NCBI GenBank assembly: GCA_000024525.1
Contig: CP001769.1
Location: forward strand, 1,474,001 to 1,538,000
Direction: 5' to 3'
Source of the DNA: Spirosoma linguale DSM 74
Lineage (GTDB): Bacteria; Bacteroidota; Bacteroidia; Cytophagales; Spirosomataceae
DNA: 64,000 nt
Shown here: piece by piece, positions 43,895-53,110 of the stretch
Numbering within the stretch: the stretch's first letter is position 1
How the letters are laid out: every line of letters starts with the position of its first letter
The notes under the pieces: model-generated
Database searches by the model: none
What the model was told of the DNA's origin: nothing
The model's input: the letters and a program-made list of their open reading frames with translations, nothing else
Program-made: the position numbers and the translations under genes

Positions 43895-45214
43895 TTACGA
43901 TACCGGCTCGGTCTCGGCCAGTCCCAGTTGAACGGGTTGCATTTTCGGGGCCAGCAGGTGCATCACCAGCCAGGCCAGCATGTAGGCCGAACCGCACATC
44001 AGGAAAATGATGCCGTAGCCGCTCTGCACATCGCCCGCCTGTTTATAGCTGTCCAGGATACGGCCAACAATTTCGGGGAAGATGATGCCGCCGACCGATC
44101 CCGCCATACTGCCAATGCCCACTATGGAGCTAACCGCCCGTTTCGGAAACATATCCGACGCCGTGGTGAAAATATTGGCACTCCATGCCTGGTGAGCCGC
44201 ACCAGCCAGGCCAATCAGGGCAACGGTTGTCCAGATACCCGGCCCGAAACGGACGGCGATAACCGGAATAACCAGCAGCGCAAAAATGAACATGGACGTT
44301 TTACGGGCTTTCCAGACACTCCATCCCCGGCCAATCAGCGCCGACGACAGGTATCCCCCGCCAATACTGCCGATGCTGACCAGCGTGTAGAGTACGGCCA
44401 GATACAGGTTCGGCTTTTTGGTGTCGAGGTGGAAGGTGGTGGAGAAATAATCCTGTAGCCAGAAGAGGAAAAACCACCAGATCGGGTCGGTGAGCATTTT
44501 TCCGAAGACGAACGCCCATGTCTGGCGAACACTCAGCAACTTACCCCAGGAAACAGGCTTGCCGTGGTCGGCAATGTCGTCGGGGGTGGTTTCGTTGTCG
44601 CTGTGGATGTAGTCGAATTCTTCTTTGCTGAGTTTGGCCTGTTTGGCAGGTATTTCGTAGCTAACGTACCAGAAAACCAGCCAGATGAAGCCAACGGCTC
44701 CGGTTACAATAAAGGCCATTTGCCAGCCGTAAATGCCCAATATCCAGGGAACCAGAATAGGCGCAACAACGGCACCGATATTAGCCCCGGAGTTGAAAAT
44801 GCCCGTTGCCAGCGCCCGTTCTTTCTTGGGGAACCACTCTGCCACCGTTTTGATAGCTGCCGGAAAGTTACCGGCCTCGCCCAGGCCAAGGCCGATCCGG
44901 GCGAAGATAAATCCCATGGTACTCGTTGCCAGGGCGTGGGCCATAGCCGCGATACTCCAGAAGATGATAGCGATGGAATAGCCTGTTTTGGTGCCGATCC
45001 GGTCGATGAACCGGCCGAAAACGAGCAGACCAATGGCGTAAGCCGCCGAAAAGACCTGCACGATCCGACTGTAGTCCAACTCCGACCAGTTAAACTCTTT
45101 TTCCAGCGTGGGCTTCAGCAAGCCTACTACCTGCCGGTCGAGGTAGTTGATGGTCGTCGCGAAGAAAAGCAGGGCGACGATGGTCCAGCGATAATTTCCC
45201 AGCGGTTTGTTCAT
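43895..45214 (-). CDS. ExuT-like MFS transporter, hexuronate uptake
   Basis: A 439-aa inner-membrane transporter with about 12 hydrophobic segments. The start YRWTIVALLFFATTINYLDR and GLGLGEAGNFPAAIKTVAEW are typical of the anion:cation symporter group to which ExuT belongs. It would import galacturonate or glucuronate across the inner membrane. The start codon overlaps the stop of the KDPG aldolase gene (45211-45214, ATGA), so the two are translated together. The neighbours (KDG kinase, aldolase, tagaturonate reductase) support galacturonate as the substrate. Confidence 0.9.
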   Translation of the reverse strand: MNKPLGNYRWTIVALLFFATTINYLDRQVVGLLKPTLEKEFNWSELDYSRIVQVFSAAYAIGLLVFGRFIDRIGTKTGYSIAIIFWSIAAMAHALATSTMGFIFARIGLGLGEAGNFPAAIKTVAEWFPKKERALATGIFNSGANIGAVVAPILVPWILGIYGWQMAFIVTGAVGFIWLVFWYVSYEIPAKQAKLSKEEFDYIHSDNETTPDDIADHGKPVSWGKLLSVRQTWAFVFGKMLTDPIWWFFLFWLQDYFSTTFHLDTKKPNLYLAVLYTLVSIGSIGGGYLSSALIGRGWSVWKARKTSMFIFALLVIPVIAVRFGPGIWTTVALIGLAGAAHQAWSANIFTTASDMFPKRAVSSIVGIGSMAGSVGGIIFPEIVGRILDSYKQAGDVQSGYGIIFLMCGSAYMLAWLVMHLLAPKMQPVQLGLAETEPVS

Positions 45215-45879
45215 GCGGATTTAGACGTAAAGGATGAAACATGCTGAACCAAAGAGGCTACCCGTTCCTTTAGGGCTTCGGGGGTTAGATTCTGACCCGA
45301 AAACAATTGTGAGCCAATGCCTACGGCCGTCACGCCCGCCTGAAACCAGGCCGTCAGGCTATCCGTGGTGGGTTCAACGCCACCCGTTACCATAAGTTTA
45401 AGACCCGGCATGGGGCCTTTGATGGCTTTGATGAAGCCCGGACCAACCACGTTGCCGGGAAACACTTTTACCAAATCGGCACCCAGCACCGTGGCCTGAT
45501 ACAGTTCATTCAGCGTTGAACCCGCCGGAACCCAGGATACACCTCGCTCGCGGCAAACATCACCCACGGCGGCTGTCGTAACAGGTTGCACCACAAAGTC
45601 AGCACCGGCATCCAGAAACAGTTCAGTGTCGGCGGGGGTAAGGATGGTGCCAATGCCCATAGCCATATCGGGGCAGTTGGCGCGTACGTATTTCACCAGA
45701 TCGGTAAAAACGGGCAGGGCCATCTCGCCCCGGTTAGTGAATTCAAACACCCGAAGACCGCCATCATAGCAAGCCTGAACGATAGACTGGGCATGGGCGA
45801 TGTCAGGATGGTAAAAAACCGGTACAATCGGGTGATTACTGACCAGGTCGAGGATTTTTTCGGAAGTGAAAGCAGACAT
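45211..45879 (-). CDS. eda: KDPG aldolase (4-hydroxy-2-oxoglutarate / 2-dehydro-3-deoxyphosphogluconate aldolase)
   Basis: A 222-aa class I aldolase that splits KDPG to pyruvate and glyceraldehyde-3-phosphate. The Schiff-base lysine is in DLVKVFPGN, and the flanking residues EFTNRG and LMVTGGVEPT match the family. The gene starts 7 bases after the KDG kinase stop and overlaps the transporter start by 4 bases. This is the final step of the uronate pathway here. Confidence 0.95.
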   Translation of the reverse strand: MSAFTSEKILDLVSNHPIVPVFYHPDIAHAQSIVQACYDGGLRVFEFTNRGEMALPVFTDLVKYVRANCPDMAMGIGTILTPADTELFLDAGADFVVQPVTTAAVGDVCRERGVSWVPAGSTLNELYQATVLGADLVKVFPGNVVGPGFIKAIKGPMPGLKLMVTGGVEPTTDSLTAWFQAGVTAVGIGSQLFSGQNLTPEALKERVASLVQHVSSFTSKSA

Positions 45880-45886
45880 AAGGGTA

Positions 45887-46915
45887 TTAGGGTAAAGCTG
45901 TTATTGGAGAATAGCGATTTGTGATGTCGGTAATGGTTTGGTTGGTGGCATCGCCCAGTTCCTGCAATTTGCCGAAAGCAGCCGCAGCGGCAAAATTGAC
46001 CACCTCCTGCGGTGCATGTTGCTTGTACAAGCCGTAAATCAAGCCCGCCATGAAGCAGTCGCCACTGCCTACCCGGTCAACGACCGAATCGGTCAGCAAC
46101 TCGGGCGAAACATACTGCTGGCCTTCGGTAAATAGCGTTGTGTAATACCGAAGACCCGTTGGGGGCGTGTCGAACCGGAAGGTGTTGGCCACGACCTTAA
46201 CGCGGGGGAACCGCCCCTGAATGGCTTCCGATGTGGCCTGAGCATGGGCCAGATAGTCGGTTGGGCGCCCTTTGGCATGAATATGCTCATCGACGGGAAT
46301 CCCCAGCAGCGCATTGGCCGCCCATATGTTGCCCATCACCACATCGCAATAGTCTACAAGGCCGGGCATAATGTCTGCCGGATCGGCACCGTACTGCCAG
46401 AGCCGCGCCCGATGATTCAGGTCCATCGAAACGGTAATGCCTTTGGTCGAGGCCACCGCCATCAGTTCCCGGCAGGCTTCGGCCACGTCGGCGCTCAGCG
46501 CCGGACTTATCGCGCTGACGTGCAGCCACTCGGTATCCTGTAAAACAGCGTCCCAGTCTACCTTGCCCGGAGCCAGCTCCGAAAAGGCTGAATGAGCCCG
46601 GTCGTAGATAACACCCGCATTTTTGAGATCGGTGCCCTGTGGCAGGTAATACGTGCCAACTCGTTGACCGGACCGGACAATGCCCGACGAGTCGATGCCT
46701 TTCGCGTCGATATGGTGTATAATGTCATCGGCCAGGGTATTTTGTGGAAGAACCGTACTGTATTTAACCGGAACGTCCCACTTTGCCAGGGCCGTAGCTA
46801 CATTGAGTTCGGCACCACCCACAAAGACGGGCATCGACGTTTGCCGAATCCATTCGCCGTTGGCAATGGGGGAAAATCGTAGTAATAATTCGCCGAAGCA
46901 ACAGATTTTGGTCAT
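45887..46915 (-). CDS. kdgK: 2-dehydro-3-deoxygluconate kinase (PfkB family)
   Basis: A 342-aa cytoplasmic kinase that phosphorylates KDG to KDPG. PfkB motifs are the N-terminal GGAELNVATALAKW and the C-terminal DRVGSGDCFMAGLIYGL; the catalytic Asp is in GSGD. The substrate call rests on the neighbouring aldolase and uronate genes. It starts after a 329-base gap from tagaturonate reductase that holds a large paired palindrome and may have its own promoter. Confidence 0.92.
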   Translation of the reverse strand: MTKICCFGELLLRFSPIANGEWIRQTSMPVFVGGAELNVATALAKWDVPVKYSTVLPQNTLADDIIHHIDAKGIDSSGIVRSGQRVGTYYLPQGTDLKNAGVIYDRAHSAFSELAPGKVDWDAVLQDTEWLHVSAISPALSADVAEACRELMAVASTKGITVSMDLNHRARLWQYGADPADIMPGLVDYCDVVMGNIWAANALLGIPVDEHIHAKGRPTDYLAHAQATSEAIQGRFPRVKVVANTFRFDTPPTGLRYYTTLFTEGQQYVSPELLTDSVVDRVGSGDCFMAGLIYGLYKQHAPQEVVNFAAAAAFGKLQELGDATNQTITDITNRYSPITALP

Positions 46916-47104
46916 AGAATAAAAAGTATCCTGCGTGAGCCCTTACGCTTTCTAAGAAACGGCTCTACTAAGTTCATAGAAGAAAGAGCATGTGTGAGCC
47001 GTTCTTTACCCAAAGATTCAGTTAAAAACTGCCAGAGCATGGTGTGTTGACCGATTTTGCGTTGTCTCGTTCTGGCTATATGGCGGAATAACCCAGGACC
47101 GCTC

Positions 47105-47221
47105 GGCATAGTCTGTGACTATGTCGGTGTGTTATCCGGTCTCTGACCGGAGTTTATCGAATAGCCTGATAAGTACCGGTCAGAGACCGGATAACATACC
47201 GACATAGTCACAGACTATGCC
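47105..47221. repeat. Large paired-palindrome element (46-bp arms) between uxaB and kdgK
   Basis: Arms 47105-47150 and 47176-47221 are reverse complements with one mismatch and a 25-base spacer. Each arm contains two smaller hairpins: CATAGTC-TGT-GACTATG and CCGGTC-TCT-GACCGG. It begins 23 bases beyond the uxaB stop. It is the longest such element in the window. The other 190 bases of the gap (46916-47104) hold a weak 12-base inverted repeat (46954-46965 with 46996-47007) and nothing else of note. Confidence 0.88.
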
Positions 47222-47244
47222 CAACGCTCCCCTGGCAACAGTCT

Positions 47245-48822
47245 TCAACGAGTTTCCATTGACTCGCTTACGACCGTTCCGTACGCGTCAATCCGGGCCG
47301 CCAGGGTTGCGGTAGCACCCTGTTCGAGCAGTTGAAGCAGGTTATGGCTGACAGCCTCGGCGAAACCGGGTAAACGGCTCAGATCGGTCCCCCACAGGTC
47401 GGTGTTTTTCAGGGTTGTATCGACAAGTGCTGCGGGCGATAACCCGGCCCATAATCCGGCGAAGTAATCCGCCTGGCTATCGTTGATGGGGTATGCTTCG
47501 CCAGCCCGTTCGCCCTGCCAGACGTTCTCCTTTTGGGTTACGCCCCGCATGAACAGCAGATAAGCCGCAAAGCCTAACGCTATATACTGCGGAGTGGCCG
47601 GTTGGGTTGTTGCGTCGGCCTGTTCGTAGTGATGGAGCAGAACCGGAATAATCCGCATCTTCATTTTGGCCGAATATTGCATGGTGATGCCCAGCCAGCG
47701 ATGTTCGATAAAGGGGTTGCGGAAGCGGTCGAGAACCTGCATACCGAAACGCCGGGCTACGGCCTCGTCAATCGGGTAGGGAATGCCCGGAATGAGGTCG
47801 GTTAGCATGACCCGGCTAACGAAAGCCGACAATTGCTCATCTTCCATTCCCTCGCGAACGGTAGTGAAGCCGCCCAGAAAGGCCAGCCCGCAACTCAATG
47901 TGTGTGTGCCATTGAGCAGCCGCAACTTCAACTCCCGAAAGAGGTCGATGTCGGGCTGAATAAATACGGAACTGTCGGCCTGATGAAAGGACAGCGTATG
48001 TTTGATATGCGCTTCGTCAGAACCGGCGGGCACATCAATGGCCCATAATCGGTACACTTCCGAAATGGTCAGCAGGTCATCTTCGTAGCCAAGCTCTTCG
48101 GTGAGCGCTTTCCGGGTTGCTGCGTCGGGGTGTCCGGGTACGATCCGGTCGACCAGCGAGTTGCAGCAGGTATTGGCTGTTTCAAGCCAGTGAATGAACT
48201 CACTTCCGAGTTCGTTGCGGTGTGCCAGTTCACGCAAAATAGCTGCCAGCGCCGTCCCATTATCGGGAATGAGTTCGGTTGGAACTATAACTAATCCTTT
48301 ATTGAGGTCGCCGGAAAAGGCTTTGTAACGGGCGTACAGGACGGCCAGTAACTTACCGGGAAATGAGTCCGGGGGCGACAGCTGAATGCTGTCCTGAGTT
48401 AGCTGAATACCTACTTCCGTGGTGTTTGAAATCACGATTTGCAAATCCGGGCTGGCGGCAAGGTGTAAAATTTCATCCCATTGCTGTTTCGCCGATAACA
48501 CACGGCTGATGGCCGAACAGATTACATTTTCTTCGACCGTCTGCCCGTTTTCGATGCCCCGGATGCAGAGCGTATACAAATTGTCCTGCCGGGCGAACGC
48601 GGTCATATCGCCCCCATCGGTTGATTTGACAACGACGATACGGCCATTGAAAATACCCTGCCGATTGGCTCGATCAATCAGGTAATCGGGCAGGCCACGC
48701 AACAGAACGCCCGTTCCGAACTGCAAAACCCGCTCGGGCAGTCGCTGAACATGGGCGGGTGGCAGGCTGATGGCGGTTGGGCAAGCATGCGTGGCGAGCG
48801 TCGTTATCGATAAGGTGCTCAT
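47245..48822 (-). CDS. uxaB: Tagaturonate reductase (altronate oxidoreductase)
   Basis: A 525-aa NAD-dependent enzyme of the mannitol-dehydrogenase family. The NAD fold starts with RVLQFGTGVLLRGLPDYLID and continues with IVVVKSTDGGDMTAF and VISNTTEVGIQ. The catalytic region has GTHTLSCGLAFLGG and a C-terminal helical part. It reduces D-tagaturonate to D-altronate in galacturonate catabolism. Length and neighbours favour tagaturonate over fructuronate. The isomerase and the altronate dehydratase needed beside it are not in the window. The gene is divergent from a LacI regulator. Confidence 0.9.
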   Translation of the reverse strand: MSTLSITTLATHACPTAISLPPAHVQRLPERVLQFGTGVLLRGLPDYLIDRANRQGIFNGRIVVVKSTDGGDMTAFARQDNLYTLCIRGIENGQTVEENVICSAISRVLSAKQQWDEILHLAASPDLQIVISNTTEVGIQLTQDSIQLSPPDSFPGKLLAVLYARYKAFSGDLNKGLVIVPTELIPDNGTALAAILRELAHRNELGSEFIHWLETANTCCNSLVDRIVPGHPDAATRKALTEELGYEDDLLTISEVYRLWAIDVPAGSDEAHIKHTLSFHQADSSVFIQPDIDLFRELKLRLLNGTHTLSCGLAFLGGFTTVREGMEDEQLSAFVSRVMLTDLIPGIPYPIDEAVARRFGMQVLDRFRNPFIEHRWLGITMQYSAKMKMRIIPVLLHHYEQADATTQPATPQYIALGFAAYLLFMRGVTQKENVWQGERAGEAYPINDSQADYFAGLWAGLSPAALVDTTLKNTDLWGTDLSRLPGFAEAVSHNLLQLLEQGATATLAARIDAYGTVVSESMETR

Positions 48823-48976
48823 AAATTAGCGGACGGGTTAATAGTGACCAAAGAAGATCGAAAATTATCTTTTTCTAGGAATAGTCTGTGATGAAACCGG
48901 CGTGTGTCTTCTGAGAGACAGCTTAAGAGTAAGGAGGGTATTTATTAAATAGAAGAATTAAGCCATATTTATTCAC

Positions 48977-49000
48977 GCAAACGTTATCGGGAACGTTACC
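48977..49000. promoter_or_regulatory. Candidate LacI-family operator in the uxaB/lacI divergent gap
   Basis: The core AACGTT-ATCGGG-AACGTT is a symmetric dyad, flanked by GC on the left and ACC on the right. It matches the site at 59228-59251 at 19 of 24 positions. It lies about 155 bases upstream of uxaB and 116 bases upstream of the LacI gene, so it could control both. The 293-base gap holds no gene. Confidence 0.6.
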
Positions 49001-49115
49001 ACGTTTAGGAATGCGTTTGGGTAATTGGCCTATGGGTAGCAAACGGGCCGAAAGACCTTATTAAAGCAGGCTGTCTGGGTGCCAGCAATTTTTTGTATTT
49101 TACTAATACGCCAAC

Positions 49116-50120
49116 TTGGATACGATTACGATAAAAGATATTGCCCGTGCGTTAAATCTTTCGACCTCAACCGTTTCGAGGGCGTTGCGGGATAGCTATG
49201 AAATTAATCCCGAAACCAAACGGCTGGTCACCGAATACGCAGAGCGGCTCAACTACCGGCCCAACCCCATTGCGCTGAGTTTAAAGGAAAACCGAAGCCG
49301 GGTTATTGCGGTAATCGTCCCGCAGATTGCCAATAATTTTTTCTCGCAGGTGATCAACGGCATAGAGGCCATTGCTTACAACCGGGGGTACCACGTCATT
49401 ATTTTTCAGAGTCACGAGTCGTATGAACGGGAGATGCTAACGATACAGCAGGCAGTGGCCCGCAAAGCCGATGGCCTGCTTATTTCGTTGTCGAGCGGCA
49501 CGCTCGACGTAACTTACCTGCGAGAGTTACAGGATAAAAAACTGCCCATTGTTCTCTTTGACCGGGTATCGGCTCAACTGACCAGCCCCAGTGTATCGGC
49601 CGATAATTTTGCCGGTGCTTTTGCGGCTACCGAGCATTTACTGCAAAGCGGTCGCCGACGGATTGCCCATCTGACCATGCCCGCCCATATTTCAGTAACA
49701 CAGGAACGGCTGGCCGGTTATCGGGCGGCTCTGGAACAGTATGGAATAGACTATGATGAGAACCTGGTGCGGTACGGCTGGTTTGGGCAGGATGAAGTAG
49801 AGCCGCTGGTCGACGAACTATTGACGTACACTCCCGATGCGTTTTTTGCGGCTGGCGACCGACTGACATTGGGCTGTCTGGCTGCGTTGAAGAACCGCAA
49901 TATTGCCATTCCCGACGACATGTCACTGATCGGTTTCACGAACAGCACGGTTGCTGATCTGCTGGCTCCGCCCTTAACGACTGTCGAGCAACCGGCTCTT
50001 GATATTGGTCAGATTGCCGCCGAACAGTTAATCAATCTGATTGAAGGCAAACAGCGTGATCCGCAGCCCAACCCGATCAAAATTCCAACCCGGCTAAATA
50101 TCCGGGCATCCTCGAAGTGA
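49116..50120 (+). CDS. LacI-family transcriptional regulator, probable uronate-pathway repressor
   Basis: A 334-aa regulator. The helix-turn-helix is ITIKDIARALNLSTSTVSRA, the hinge helix is LNYRPNPIALSLKENRS, and a periplasmic-binding-like ligand domain follows (VIAVIVPQIANNFFSQVING to SLIGFTNSTVADLLAPPLTT). It starts at a TTG (49116); no ATG is available. It is divergent from the uronate genes and has a candidate operator in its own gap, with a second copy upstream of the polygalacturonase. A KDG- or uronate-sensing role is inferred. Confidence 0.85.
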   Translation: MDTITIKDIARALNLSTSTVSRALRDSYEINPETKRLVTEYAERLNYRPNPIALSLKENRSRVIAVIVPQIANNFFSQVINGIEAIAYNRGYHVIIFQSHESYEREMLTIQQAVARKADGLLISLSSGTLDVTYLRELQDKKLPIVLFDRVSAQLTSPSVSADNFAGAFAATEHLLQSGRRRIAHLTMPAHISVTQERLAGYRAALEQYGIDYDENLVRYGWFGQDEVEPLVDELLTYTPDAFFAAGDRLTLGCLAALKNRNIAIPDDMSLIGFTNSTVADLLAPPLTTVEQPALDIGQIAAEQLINLIEGKQRDPQPNPIKIPTRLNIRASSK

Positions 50121-50122
50121 CA

Positions 50123-50202
50123 AGTGTACCCGACAGCATCTTGCTGTCGGCGCTAACCAGCTTATTTTTAGCCGCCGACAGCAAGATGCTGTCGGGTACA
50201 CT
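50123..50202. repeat. Paired-palindrome element between convergent genes
   Basis: Arms 50123-50152 and 50173-50202 are exact 30-base reverse complements with a 20-base spacer. Each arm contains a hairpin CCGACAGCA-TCT-TGCTGTCGG. It starts 2 bases after the LacI stop and ends 5 bases before the GH78 stop, so it can end both convergent transcripts. Confidence 0.9.
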
Positions 50203-50207
50203 CCACC

Positions 50208-53063
50208 TTAATTTACGGCGCTGAACTGGTACGTTCCGGAACCAACGGTTACTTGTAGGTATCCGTCTCTGGCACCAATCACCCGAATGTCCTGGCTGGC
50301 TGTCAGGGCTTTATTGCTTTCCAGAACGCTGTCCGGCTTAGTAATCGGGATGAACACAGTAGCGGTGGTATTCGCTGGAACGACGACCTTCATCCGAACA
50401 CGATTGCCCTCTTTTTTCCAGGACGACACTATCGTTCCGTTGATGGATCGATAACTAGCGTTCACAAAGTTGATCCCTTGCGGTGCCAGCTCGGGCCTGA
50501 TGATGAACGTTCGGTAGCCCGCTTCTGCTGCTTTTATCCCGGCCGCATTACCAAACAGCCACTCGTTCACGGAACCGAATGCGTAGTGGTTAAAGGAGTT
50601 CATGCCTGCGTTGTTTTCGAATCCTTTTCCTTTGATGTAGCTGTTCCAGCGCTCCCAGATGGTATTGGCTCCGTTCACCACCTCAAAACCCCAGGACGGG
50701 TACTCGGTGCTCAGTAAAAGTTTGTACGCTTCGTTGCTGTGCCCGGTCATGGACAACGAGGGCAAAAGTGGTTTCACTCCCAGAAATCCGGTCGAGAGTT
50801 TGTTGTCGTTTGCTTTGATCAGGTCGACCAGCCAGTTGCCCGCTTTCGGGGTTAAATCCGGGGCGATCATGTTCATGTAAATGGCATTGGCGTAAGCGGT
50901 TTGCGTGTGGCCTTCGAACCCCATTTCGCCATCGACGTAGCCTTCGCCATTGCCATAAGCGGCACTGTTTGTTTTAAAGCGGCCCGTTTCATCGGTGTAA
51001 TGAGCCCTAAAAGCCTGTTTTATCTTTGTAAACATGGTGGTGTAATACGTGGCTTCGTCGGGCTTTCCAATGGCCTTTGCCATGTCGGCCATCATGGACG
51101 CTGCGTAGCCAAAATACAGGGTCGCCAGCATGTCGGGAGGTGTTTTCTTGCCGACAGAGAGCCAGTCACCGAACCCGCCTTTGGGAGAAACTTCGGCAAA
51201 AGAGCCTTCCTTGTAAACGTAAGTGCCCTGGCTCTTGGCTTCCATAAACTTCAGGTACGCCACCATATTCGGCCAGAATTTTTGAATCACACGGGTATCG
51301 CCGTAGGTTTTGTAGATCGTGTAAGGGCAGATGATCCCGGCCTCCGACCAGCCAGGCGAGTAGGTATCCGTTTTGCGGACGTTGGGCGCGGGGGCGTAGA
51401 TCGGGTAGGCGTTGTCGGGTCGCTGGGCGTCGTTGAGGTCGACCAGCCATTTGGTGAAAAAAGCCGAAATGTCGTTGTTAAACGTCGCCGATTGAACGTA
51501 GGCCTGGGCATCGCCGGTCCAGCCCAGCCGCTCATCCCGCTGCGGACAATCGGTGGGTACCTCAACATAGTTGGAACGCTGCGTCCAGACGATGTTCTGG
51601 TAAAGTTTGTTAATCAGCTTGTTGTCGGTTTCGAACGAGCCCGTTTCGGGTGTTGCGGAGGTTAACACGATTCCGGTAATAGCATCCAGGCCGGGCGCTG
51701 ATTTAAAACCCGCTACGTCTACGTATTGAAAGCCGTGGTAGGTGAATTTAGGCGTCCAGGTTTCGCCCTGCGGGTCACCCTTGAGGATATACGTGTCCGT
51801 AGCGCGGGCTTTGCGCAGGTTTTCGGTCATGATGTCACCGTTGGGAAACAGTACTTCGCCGAAGCGCAGACGAATGGTATCACCTTTGTTGCCCTTTACC
51901 CGGAGCCGCACCATACCCGCAAAGTTTTGCCCCAGGTCGAACAGGTAATGCCCGCCCGCTTTGGGTGTAACCGTTTTGGCTTTCAACTCCTGAAAAACGC
52001 GAACAGGATTTCCCGGATACGCTTCAAGCTGCCTATCAGGTTTATCCGGAAAAATGGTACTGTTTTTCCAGCCCGCGTCGTTAAAACCCGTTTTGCTCCA
52101 GTTATCGAAGGCCAGATTGGCGTTATAGGTTTCACCATTCAGGATGTCGGCTTCCAGGATAGGGCCGTGACTGGTCTTCCAGCTTTGGTCGGTGGCGATG
52201 GTTTCGGTTTTGCCGTTGGTGTATTCGATCTCAAGTTGTGCTTTCAGGAGAGGCACATTCCCGTAGAAATTTTTCACGACCGGGTTTCCAACGAGCAGCG
52301 CGTAACCCAGATAGCCCGCATACCAACCATCGGCGAGGATGGCCCCCAGCGCGTTTTTGCCGGGTTTTACATCGGCCGTCACGTCGTAGGTCTGGTAGTA
52401 AACCCGCTTGTTGTAATCGGTCCAGCCGGGCGTAAAGTAGTCGTTCCCGATCCGTTTGCCGTTGATCTGATATTCGTACAGTCCCAGTGACGTTACGTAC
52501 AATCGGGCTTTTTTGACGGGGGCTGTCAGTTGAATTTCTTTTCGGAAAAAAGGCGACGGCGGCAGGTGATAGGTTTTGCCCTTTCCCAAAGCGGTCAGGT
52601 CGTTCCCAATCCAGTCAGCTTTCCAGTCGGCTTTGGTGAGCAGGCCCATCTCCCAGGTAGCCACCGCGCTCCAGGGGCCGGGTTGGCCGTTTTTGTCCCA
52701 GCTACGAACTTTCCAGTAACAAACCGTTCGGGAGAGGAGGGTTTTACCTGAATATTCAATCTGATTGGTGGCATTACCCGCCACTTTGGCGCTCTGCCAG
52801 AGGTCGGCTTTTTCGGCATTCAGCAACGCAGCCGACGATGCGACCAGTATCTGATAAGCCGTTTGAATCTGCCCGCGTCCGGTAGCCGTCAATTCCCAGC
52901 TTAAGCGGGGTTTATCGACATCGACAACCGGATTTCGTTTGTACTCCGTTCGTAAATTAACGGGGGTTAAATCGGCGGAGATTGCCTCCGATATTGTGAA
53001 TGAAACCGTTATGAAGGACGTTATTAACCAGACGGTCAACGTATTGAGCCGGGCGAATTTCAT
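50208..53063 (-). CDS. Alpha-L-rhamnosidase, GH78
   Basis: A 951-aa secreted enzyme with a signal peptide (TVWLITSFITVSFTISEA). The N-terminal fibronectin-like part (TPVNLRTEYKRNPVVDVD, PRLSWELTATGRGQIQTA) and the carbohydrate-binding-like beta domains are followed by an (alpha/alpha)6 catalytic domain with CPQRDERLGWTGDAQAY, which contains the conserved acidic residues, and GFEGHTQTAY. A C-terminal beta domain (VNASYRSINGTIVSSWKKEG) closes the protein. It removes alpha-L-rhamnose from rhamnogalacturonan or flavonoid glycosides. It leads, or is co-transcribed with, two sulfatase genes on the same strand. Confidence 0.95.
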   Translation of the reverse strand: MKFARLNTLTVWLITSFITVSFTISEAISADLTPVNLRTEYKRNPVVDVDKPRLSWELTATGRGQIQTAYQILVASSAALLNAEKADLWQSAKVAGNATNQIEYSGKTLLSRTVCYWKVRSWDKNGQPGPWSAVATWEMGLLTKADWKADWIGNDLTALGKGKTYHLPPSPFFRKEIQLTAPVKKARLYVTSLGLYEYQINGKRIGNDYFTPGWTDYNKRVYYQTYDVTADVKPGKNALGAILADGWYAGYLGYALLVGNPVVKNFYGNVPLLKAQLEIEYTNGKTETIATDQSWKTSHGPILEADILNGETYNANLAFDNWSKTGFNDAGWKNSTIFPDKPDRQLEAYPGNPVRVFQELKAKTVTPKAGGHYLFDLGQNFAGMVRLRVKGNKGDTIRLRFGEVLFPNGDIMTENLRKARATDTYILKGDPQGETWTPKFTYHGFQYVDVAGFKSAPGLDAITGIVLTSATPETGSFETDNKLINKLYQNIVWTQRSNYVEVPTDCPQRDERLGWTGDAQAYVQSATFNNDISAFFTKWLVDLNDAQRPDNAYPIYAPAPNVRKTDTYSPGWSEAGIICPYTIYKTYGDTRVIQKFWPNMVAYLKFMEAKSQGTYVYKEGSFAEVSPKGGFGDWLSVGKKTPPDMLATLYFGYAASMMADMAKAIGKPDEATYYTTMFTKIKQAFRAHYTDETGRFKTNSAAYGNGEGYVDGEMGFEGHTQTAYANAIYMNMIAPDLTPKAGNWLVDLIKANDNKLSTGFLGVKPLLPSLSMTGHSNEAYKLLLSTEYPSWGFEVVNGANTIWERWNSYIKGKGFENNAGMNSFNHYAFGSVNEWLFGNAAGIKAAEAGYRTFIIRPELAPQGINFVNASYRSINGTIVSSWKKEGNRVRMKVVVPANTTATVFIPITKPDSVLESNKALTASQDIRVIGARDGYLQVTVGSGTYQFSAVN

Positions 53064-53110
53064 AGAGTGAATGGGTATATGGACACTATAAGTAACAGAC
53101 AGGTGGTGAC

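Noticed and set aside
50901..52490. Frames of 254 codons each at 50901-51665 and 51726-52490 on the plus strand
   Set aside because: They are antisense shadows of the GH78 gene, which is supported by catalytic motifs.
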